From an uncultured Marinifilum sp. (lineage in GTDB: Bacteria; Bacteroidota; Bacteroidia; Bacteroidales; Marinifilaceae), in contig NZ_OY781918.1 in assembly GCF_963677195.1 (NCBI RefSeq), positions 2,902,923-2,966,922 on the forward strand: a DNA stretch of 64,000 bases. Direction: 5' to 3'. Below the pieces are notes generated by a model that had not been told where the DNA came from, ran no database searches, and saw only the letters and a program-made list of their open reading frames with translations. Both the position numbers and the translations under genes were made by a program. Shown piece after piece: positions 59,101 to 64,000 of the stretch (the first letter of the stretch is position 1; each line of letters begins with the position of its first letter).

Positions 59101-60267
59101 CTAAGAGAGATAAATGGCAATTGAAACGCCTATAAAAGTTCCAATTACATATCCTAGTATTCCAACTAAAATTCCTGGAGTTACCAATTTCTTTTGTCCC
59201 ATAGATGCAGCCATTGGAGCTGCAACAGATGGGCCCATAATATTTGCCGCCGACGAAATAACTACCTCGTAAACATCCAATTTAAATAGCTTAGCTAAGG
59301 CTAATAAAAATACAAAATGAAAAGCCATTATGGTAAGATAAAATCCTAATACGGCAGGTCCAATTGTAAATATTTGCTGTATATTGGTTGCTGCACCAAT
59401 TACTGCTAAAAATACATACATCATCCATAAACCAAGCGAAAATGCGGTATCTTCGAGCGGACGCAATAGTTTAGGGAATAAATTGGCTGCTAATACGGCC
59501 AAAAGTGTAATAATTAGAATGCTTAGATTAATATCGGTTTTGAATAGATTTTGCAGAAGGGGTGCAATAAGACTGCCTAAACCAGCTATTAAAGCTGCAA
59601 TAAATACCGATACTGCAATTCGTTCCATTGTAATTGGGAACATCTCTTTATCTTCATGTACTTCTTCAATTTGATTTTCTTTTTTAGGTTTAACGAAAAA
59701 TCTGGAAAGGAATAGGAGCGAAGGAGTTAAAAACAAAAATAAAGTGTAAAGATTAGATACAAAATTATCGACAGCAATGGTTGCTGTAAATAATGGGTTA
59801 GTGCTAAAATTAAGAGCTTCGGCTGCTGCGATAAAGTTAACGCTTCCTCCAATTAATGTAGCTGCAATTACGCCGGCAGTTTTTCCCGAATCGGGTCCTA
59901 AACCAATTAATCCGAATGCAATAAAACAACCAATAATAATTCCAATTGCACCCAGTATATAGGCAACCAAAAGTTTACCACTTTCTTTTACAATTTTTAC
60001 AATATTAGAGCTAAATAGCAGCATTGGAATAGAAATAGGAATAAAGTAGGAAAAAACAAGCTCGTAAACTTCTACTTTTATATTTGGATTTGAGGCAACA
60101 GGAACAACTCCAGCCATTGCTAATAATGACATAGATATCATGGTAACTAAAATCCCTGATAATTTACCGAACCATTTTTTGTGTTCGGAATAAATACCAA
60201 AGGCTGCAGCTCCTGTAATCACAAAAAACAATACAATGTTATTGTCGGGAGAGATAAAAGATTGCAT
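59101..60267 (-). CDS. DUF819 family membrane protein
   Basis: 388 residues with about ten transmembrane helices. DUF819 hallmarks include the N-terminal NNIVLFFVITGAAAFGIYSE, AATLIGGSVNFIAAAEALNF, ATIAVDNFVSNLYTLFLFLT, LWMMYVFLAVIGAATNIQQI and SSAANIMGPSVAAPMAASMG with KLVTPGILVGILGYVIGTFI at the end. The internal repeat and GG/SVN motifs suggest a secondary transporter, and the substrate is unknown (an amino acid or peptide is often guessed). 288 bp of AT-rich, gene-free DNA separates it from the membrane orphan. Single gene. Confidence 0.93.
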   Translation of the reverse strand: MQSFISPDNNIVLFFVITGAAAFGIYSEHKKWFGKLSGILVTMISMSLLAMAGVVPVASNPNIKVEVYELVFSYFIPISIPMLLFSSNIVKIVKESGKLLVAYILGAIGIIIGCFIAFGLIGLGPDSGKTAGVIAATLIGGSVNFIAAAEALNFSTNPLFTATIAVDNFVSNLYTLFLFLTPSLLFLSRFFVKPKKENQIEEVHEDKEMFPITMERIAVSVFIAALIAGLGSLIAPLLQNLFKTDINLSILIITLLAVLAANLFPKLLRPLEDTAFSLGLWMMYVFLAVIGAATNIQQIFTIGPAVLGFYLTIMAFHFVFLLALAKLFKLDVYEVVISSAANIMGPSVAAPMAASMGQKKLVTPGILVGILGYVIGTFIGVSIAIYLS

Positions 60268-60329
60268 AGGAATGTATTTTTATAGTGTGTAACGAATTTA
60301 TTTTTCTTTTTTACAAAATGCAAAAAGAA

Positions 60330-60360
60330 AAACCTCAAACTTAAATTTGTTTGAGGTTTT
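60330..60360 (-). terminator. Terminator after DEAD-box helicase gene
   Basis: AAACCTCAAAC / GTTTGAGGTTT, an 11-bp perfect stem with an 8-nt loop, with T residues on the minus side. It starts 7 bp after the stop. Confidence 0.9.
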
Positions 60361-60366
60361 TGCGTA

Positions 60367-61617
60367 TTATTTTTTTCTTTTTTTTGATTTTTTCTTTTTT
60401 GAATTTTCCATAAAATCATCGGCTTCATCCATTAGTTCTTTTAAACTTTTGGAATAATCTTCTGAGAAATCGATGGTAGCAGAATATTCGCTATGATCGA
60501 TATCCATTACCTGTATTTCACCTCCTAAATATTCATGAATATCATTAAGTAATTCTTTTTCTGTATTCTGACAACAGAAAGAAATAGCTACTCCCTTTTG
60601 AACACCACGACCAGTTCTACCTACTCTGTGTACATAGTTTTCGGGTACATCAGGTAAATCGTAATTTACAACGTAGTCAACATTTGGTATATCAATACCA
60701 CGTGCACTTACGTCGGTGGCAATAAGAATTTTTACTTCACCAGATTTAAAAGCTTTCATGGCAACAAGTCTATCTTTTTGCTCTCGATCGCCATGAATGG
60801 TTTGTGTTTTAATTCCAACGCGTTCCATTGCTTTGTGTACTCTTTCGGCACGTACTTTTGTTCTTACAAACACAAGTATTTTACTTTCTTCGTGTTCTTT
60901 AGCCATTCGTTCCAAAAAGAAACGCTTATCGTCCATATTTATATAAACTAAAGAATGTTCCACGTTTCTGGAAACAGGATCTTTAGGTGAAATTTGTATG
61001 CGAATTGCTTTTCGAACTAGCGAATAGGCTAATTTTTTAATTTTTGGTGTAATGGTAGCCGAAAAAAACAGAGTTTGTCTGTTTTTAGGTAAGTATCTTA
61101 TTAAATCCTGAATGTCTTTAATAAATCCAAGATCTAACATGTGGTCGGCTTCATCTAAAACAAGAGTTTCAACTCTATCGAGATGAATATATCCCTGACT
61201 ACTTAAATCGAACATTCTACCTGGAGTTGAAATTAAAATGTCGACCCCATTGCGAAGTTTTTCAATTTGAGGATCTTGTTCTACACCTCCAAAAAGACTT
61301 ATGCAATTTACTTTTGTATGTTTTGCAATTTCCTGAAACACTTCTGTAATTTGAATGGCTAGTTCTCTTGTGGGAACCATTACCACGCATTTAATATCGT
61401 TGCTGCGTTTGCTTTTTTTATTTTTATGAATTTTATCGATAATAGGAATTGCAAAAGCTGCGGTTTTTCCTGTACCGGTTTGTGCAATAGCCAGTACATC
61501 TTCACCTCTTACAATTGGCGGAATGGCTTTGTATTGAATATCTGTAGGTCTTTTAAATCCGAGTGTTTCAAGATTTTTCTTGATATCTGGAGAAAAGCTA
61601 TATTGATTAAATTTCAT
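60367..61617 (-). CDS. DEAD-box ATP-dependent RNA helicase (RhlE-like)
   Basis: 416 residues. All core motifs are present: Q motif GFKRPTDIQYKAI, motif I AQTGTGKT (45-52), Ia PTRELAIQ, Ib TPGR, motif II DEAD, motif III SAT, then IV ILVFVRTK, V ATDVSARGIDIP and VI HRVGRTGRG. The C-terminal tail (NSKKKKSKKRKK) is strongly basic and probably binds RNA. It unwinds short RNA duplexes for ribosome assembly or mRNA turnover, likely with a role at low temperature. A consensus -7 box lies 25 bp before the ATG. Confidence 0.95.
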   Translation of the reverse strand: MKFNQYSFSPDIKKNLETLGFKRPTDIQYKAIPPIVRGEDVLAIAQTGTGKTAAFAIPIIDKIHKNKKSKRSNDIKCVVMVPTRELAIQITEVFQEIAKHTKVNCISLFGGVEQDPQIEKLRNGVDILISTPGRMFDLSSQGYIHLDRVETLVLDEADHMLDLGFIKDIQDLIRYLPKNRQTLFFSATITPKIKKLAYSLVRKAIRIQISPKDPVSRNVEHSLVYINMDDKRFFLERMAKEHEESKILVFVRTKVRAERVHKAMERVGIKTQTIHGDREQKDRLVAMKAFKSGEVKILIATDVSARGIDIPNVDYVVNYDLPDVPENYVHRVGRTGRGVQKGVAISFCCQNTEKELLNDIHEYLGGEIQVMDIDHSEYSATIDFSEDYSKSLKELMDEADDFMENSKKKKSKKRKK

Positions 61618-61641
61618 GATTTTTTACTTGATTTGTTGTGG

Positions 61642-61649
61642 CAAAGATA
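61642..61649 (-). promoter_or_regulatory. Promoter -7 box of the DEAD-box helicase gene
   Basis: On the minus strand TATCTTTG matches TAnnTTTG exactly, 24 nt before the ATG at 61617. No strong -33 box. Confidence 0.6.
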
Positions 61650-61689
61650 ATTGTAAAAAATGAGTTAAATTCACCTAATTAGAAAGGAT

Positions 61690-62682
61690 TTATTTTTTCT
61701 CATTTTTCATTTCAATCCAATATCTGTAATATCCATATCCGCCCAAGGCAATTGTACCAATAAAAGTAAGTCCGTTTGATAAAATCCCAAAACTAATGCC
61801 TGCATTTGGATCTAGCTGAAAAGCTAAAAATAATTGCAATAAGAAAAAGTGGGTGGTACCAATTCCTCCAGGACTAGGTAATGCCCATCCCAATCCTCCA
61901 ATAAATAATATTACAATTGCAAAGGATATTGAATAGGAAGAAGTATCTGGCAGGCATAAAAGGTATATGTAATTTAGCAAGATAAGGCTTATCCATATTA
62001 ATAGGGTAAGAGTAATAAATTTTACTCTTTTTTGTAAGAGTAATCCGCTTTTAAGCGAGTTAAACATAGTGTGAAGGAAGCCAACAATTTTTTTGATTAT
62101 TGGTTTTTCGGATCGCTTTAGCTTTTTAAGGCTAATAATAAATAATATGCCTATAAGTAATAATACAATAGGAAACACATATAGGTAGCGATATCCGTAA
62201 ATGTGTGATATTCCTCCAATTGTAGAATTTAACATATCTTGTAATCGATCCAATTCAATTAAAAATAATGAGAAGACTCCTATTCCCAGTATTAAAAGAT
62301 CGTAAGCTCTTTCGGCCATTAAGCTTCCTATTGATTTAGAAATAGGTATGTTAGAGCTTTTTTGTAAGGAGGTGCAACGTAATATCTCACCAAATTTTGG
62401 GGTAAAGCTATTAACGAAATAACCTATAAGAATAGAGGTTAAAACTTTATTGGATTTTGGTTTTTCTCCTGATTCTTCTAGTAATAGTTTCCAACGTAAT
62501 GCTCTTAAGTAGAATACCATAAATAAACATAAGAAACTAAGTAGAATAAAAAAGTAATCGGCATTAGCCAGACTTTCCCAAACAGGAGCCAGAGGTTTTT
62601 CCCTTAGGGTTAGAAATAAGAATAAGCCTCCAATTAGAATTCCAATTGTATTTTGAAAAATATTTTTCAATGATTTGCTCAT
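61690..62682 (-). CDS. Flippase-like / lysylphosphatidylglycerol synthase TM-region protein (UPF0104)
   Basis: 330 residues with about eight transmembrane helices. Family marks are FYLRALRWKLLLEESGEKP, IGYFVNSFTPKFGEILRCTS, SLMAERAYDLLILGIGVF and GGLGWALPSPGGIGTTHFFL near the end. It is the membrane domain found at the N terminus of MprF and as stand-alone proteins. It has no aminoacyl-transfer domain, so it probably moves a lipid rather than makes one. The function is unproven. Confidence 0.88.
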   Translation of the reverse strand: MSKSLKNIFQNTIGILIGGLFLFLTLREKPLAPVWESLANADYFFILLSFLCLFMVFYLRALRWKLLLEESGEKPKSNKVLTSILIGYFVNSFTPKFGEILRCTSLQKSSNIPISKSIGSLMAERAYDLLILGIGVFSLFLIELDRLQDMLNSTIGGISHIYGYRYLYVFPIVLLLIGILFIISLKKLKRSEKPIIKKIVGFLHTMFNSLKSGLLLQKRVKFITLTLLIWISLILLNYIYLLCLPDTSSYSISFAIVILFIGGLGWALPSPGGIGTTHFFLLQLFLAFQLDPNAGISFGILSNGLTFIGTIALGGYGYYRYWIEMKNEKK

Positions 62683-62726
62683 AAAAAGACAATATCAATA
62701 AAGTAATGCATAATGGTAATAGTTTG

Positions 62727-62734
62727 CAAAAATA
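62727..62734 (-). promoter_or_regulatory. Possible promoter -7 box of the flippase-like gene
   Basis: On the minus strand TATTTTTG fits TAnnTTTG, 44 nt before the start at 62682 and just after the DUF5655 stop. Confidence 0.4.
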
Positions 62735-62739
62735 GAGAA

Positions 62740-63153
62740 TTATTTTTTTCTAATTGTCCAGTAAGCATCCCTAATCCAGATTTTAAGTTGTTCGTCTATA
62801 TCCTCACAATCGGCAATGGCTAATCTATGTAAGACTCTGTTTTTAGAAATTCTGATACATTTATGAACAGGAAATTGATCTTCTTCTTTATTTAACTGAT
62901 ATTCTAATTCTAAACGGTCTTTTCTTGGATAAAGAGATAAAAATGTGGCTTTGGTTTTAAATTGAATACAAGTTTTAAGATATATAATTTCTATGTTTTC
63001 GAAGGTATTTAAATAGGAGAGTAATAGCTCAAATGTTTCTAATATTTTTGCGTTCATTTTAGCTGTATGGCTTTCCTTATTAGTAACATAACAAGAATGA
63101 TACCGATTGGGTGAGGGCAGAACTCTTTTACATTTTGCGCATATCCAACTCAT
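62740..63153 (-). CDS. DUF5655 domain protein with N-terminal zinc-ribbon-like motif
   Basis: 137 residues, soluble. It opens MSWICAKCKRVLPSPNRYHS with a Cys after the His-Ser, so a Cys-x2-Cys ... His-x-Cys pattern that may bind zinc. The rest (ILETFELLLSYLNTFENIEI, FKTKATFLSLYPRKDRLELE, LHRLAIADCEDIDEQLKIWI, DAYWTIRK) fits DUF5655, a small alpha/beta domain of unknown function, often found in predicted transport or nuclease-like accessory proteins. The start is supported by a near-consensus TATATTTC about 40 bp upstream. Next gene on the same strand is the flippase-like one. Confidence 0.78.
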   Translation of the reverse strand: MSWICAKCKRVLPSPNRYHSCYVTNKESHTAKMNAKILETFELLLSYLNTFENIEIIYLKTCIQFKTKATFLSLYPRKDRLELEYQLNKEEDQFPVHKCIRISKNRVLHRLAIADCEDIDEQLKIWIRDAYWTIRKK

Positions 63154-63205
63154 TGCTAAAAATTATTTATTAGCTCGAAATATACATTAAATAATCTTTT
63201 AAAGT

Positions 63206-64000
63206 TTAATTTTCATCTAATTTTCCTAAGGCAATTTGCTGCATACTATTACTTATTCTTTTCAATGCATCTTTAATATTTTCTTCGGGTTTAATATAGT
63301 TTTTATCACCCCAAAAGTTTGGATCATAATTACTTTTGTGATTAGATAAAATTGTACTTGGTTGAATGGTTTCGCGATATTTAAATTTTACTACATTTTG
63401 CCTACGCATATTTGTTGTAGCCATTTCGAAAGAGGTAGAAAAATTATTGGAGAATAATTTTTTCTTGTTTTTTACCTTAAACTTTAAGTTCCCTAAAGCA
63501 TGGTTAAAATAATATTTATCATTAATTTTTCGGTAACTTATTACATAATTAACAATAAGGGGTTTAACTTTGGTTTTAGCATTGCCTTTTACAATAAATT
63601 GGTTTTTTAGTTCACTTAATCGATTGCGTTCGTATCCAAATTCGGCACGTACAATGGCTAAATTATTGGTTTCGATAAATATTTTTCCTTTAAACATAGG
63701 AGTGTTTAAATTCGGCTTAGGCTGAAATTCAATAATATATACCGACTTGTTATTAAATGTACTAATATCAGCCAATCGATAATGAAAGAAATTCATAAAT
63801 TCCGGATCGAGAAATTCGGGTAAATTTTTGGCAATATCTAATTGTAAACATGCTTTTATTCCTCCTTTAAGCTTAAACGAAATGGTATCTAAACGTGTTA
63901 CATCGTATATCTTTCTACTTTTAAAAAGTTTAACTCTGTCTTTTAAATTGTTATTCGAATAGGAGTTTTTATAAATATCAAGAACCGACTCCAAGTAAAT
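63206..64000 (-). CDS. C-terminal part of an exported carboxypeptidase-like-domain surface protein
   Basis: The frame is open to the right edge, so the 5' part is outside the window; the TTG at 63994 is not a credible start. The visible ~264 residues contain the block FKGKIFIETNNLAIVRAEFG, where 'G.I.I......I...E' is the repeated strand pattern of Bacteroidota proteins with an N-terminal carboxypeptidase-like domain. Other stretches are FFHYRLADISTFNNKSVYII, VKPLIVNYVISYRKINDKYY and a C-terminal tail of IKDALKRISNSMQQIALGKL. I expect a signal peptide and CarboxypepD-like domain upstream. The role is unknown. Confidence 0.65.
   Translation of the reverse strand: MYLESVLDIYKNSYSNNNLKDRVKLFKSRKIYDVTRLDTISFKLKGGIKACLQLDIAKNLPEFLDPEFMNFFHYRLADISTFNNKSVYIIEFQPKPNLNTPMFKGKIFIETNNLAIVRAEFGYERNRLSELKNQFIVKGNAKTKVKPLIVNYVISYRKINDKYYFNHALGNLKFKVKNKKKLFSNNFSTSFEMATTNMRRQNVVKFKYRETIQPSTILSNHKSNYDPNFWGDKNYIKPEENIKDALKRISNSMQQIALGKLDEN

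Noticed and set aside
1..64000. tRNA, rRNA, CRISPR array, insertion sequence or prophage
   Set aside because: No cloverleaf, rRNA-like block, regular spacer-repeat pattern, transposase, integrase or phage structural gene was seen on either strand.

Overview
The window is an AT-rich stretch of a Bacteroidota chromosome. Support comes from several independent signals: a secreted enzyme with a C-terminal type IX secretion sorting domain, an ECF sigma / FecR / TonB-receptor cassette, a DUF4249 lipoprotein paired with its receptor, 'SFxYRFG'-type outer-membrane barrel ends, many lipoprotein signals, and repeated TAnnTTTG promoter elements (the Bacteroidota -7 box), three of them with a TTG or TTTG 19-20 nt upstream. 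A superoxide reductase, a PPi-type phosphofructokinase and a glycine-betaine transporter point to a (facultatively) anaerobic, salt-exposed organism such as a marine Marinilabiliales/Marinifilaceae-like lineage; that last step is inference.

Layout. 1-7.3 kb: end of an outer-membrane receptor, a MATE efflux pump, a T9SS-secreted heparinase II/III-type polysaccharide lyase, an exported lactonase, then a minus-strand VOC-NUDIX pair and an ASCH protein. 7.4-13.0 kb: a complete xylose locus (GntR/sugar-sensor regulator, xylulokinase, xylose isomerase, xylose:H+ symporter), in which the regulator and kinase promoters share the same -7 box and CAGAA repeats. 13.2-20.7 kb: GH92 alpha-mannosidase, an exported EEP-family phosphodiesterase, PEP carboxylase, a membrane-anchored coiled-coil protein and a Crp/Fnr regulator. 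20.7-26.9 kb: DUF3820, mnmA, an outer-membrane barrel receptor and an M13 peptidase. 27.1-31.5 kb: a minus-strand betaine ABC transporter with an upstream porin. 31.9-34.9 kb: RNase HI-like, membrane-anchored MutS-like ATPase and DUF3859. 35-40.7 kb: purU, PPi-type phosphofructokinase, an S9 peptidase, superoxide reductase and peroxiredoxin. 41-47.2 kb: esterase, YwqK-repeat protein, lipoprotein, M28 peptidase, exported PIMT, DUF302 and DoxX-like proteins. 47.3-50.1 kb: a BlaR1/BlaI pair whose sensor carries four TonB-plug-like repeats and whose promoter carries three matching operators. 50.3-51.8 kb: YbaK-type deacylase and an amidase. 51.9-58.1 kb: DUF4249 / STN-type TonB receptor / two small secreted proteins / FecR / ECF sigma. 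58.3-64 kb: a membrane orphan, DUF819, a DEAD-box helicase, a flippase-like membrane protein, DUF5655 and the end of a surface protein that runs off the window.

How parts fit. Xylose enters by the symporter and is converted by XylA and XylB to xylulose 5-phosphate. The PPi-type phosphofructokinase and PEP carboxylase suggest a pyrophosphate-sparing glycolysis with anaplerotic CO2 fixation. Superoxide reductase followed upstream by AhpC-type peroxiredoxin is a plausible two-step superoxide-to-water route. The most unusual items are the BlaR1-like sensor with plug-like repeats and its triple operator, an insertion in the xylose symporter that looks like a decayed duplication of TM2-TM3, the ECF/FecR cassette driving a DUF4249-type receptor, and an exported isoaspartyl methyltransferase. 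No tRNA, rRNA, CRISPR array, insertion sequence or phage gene was recognised.
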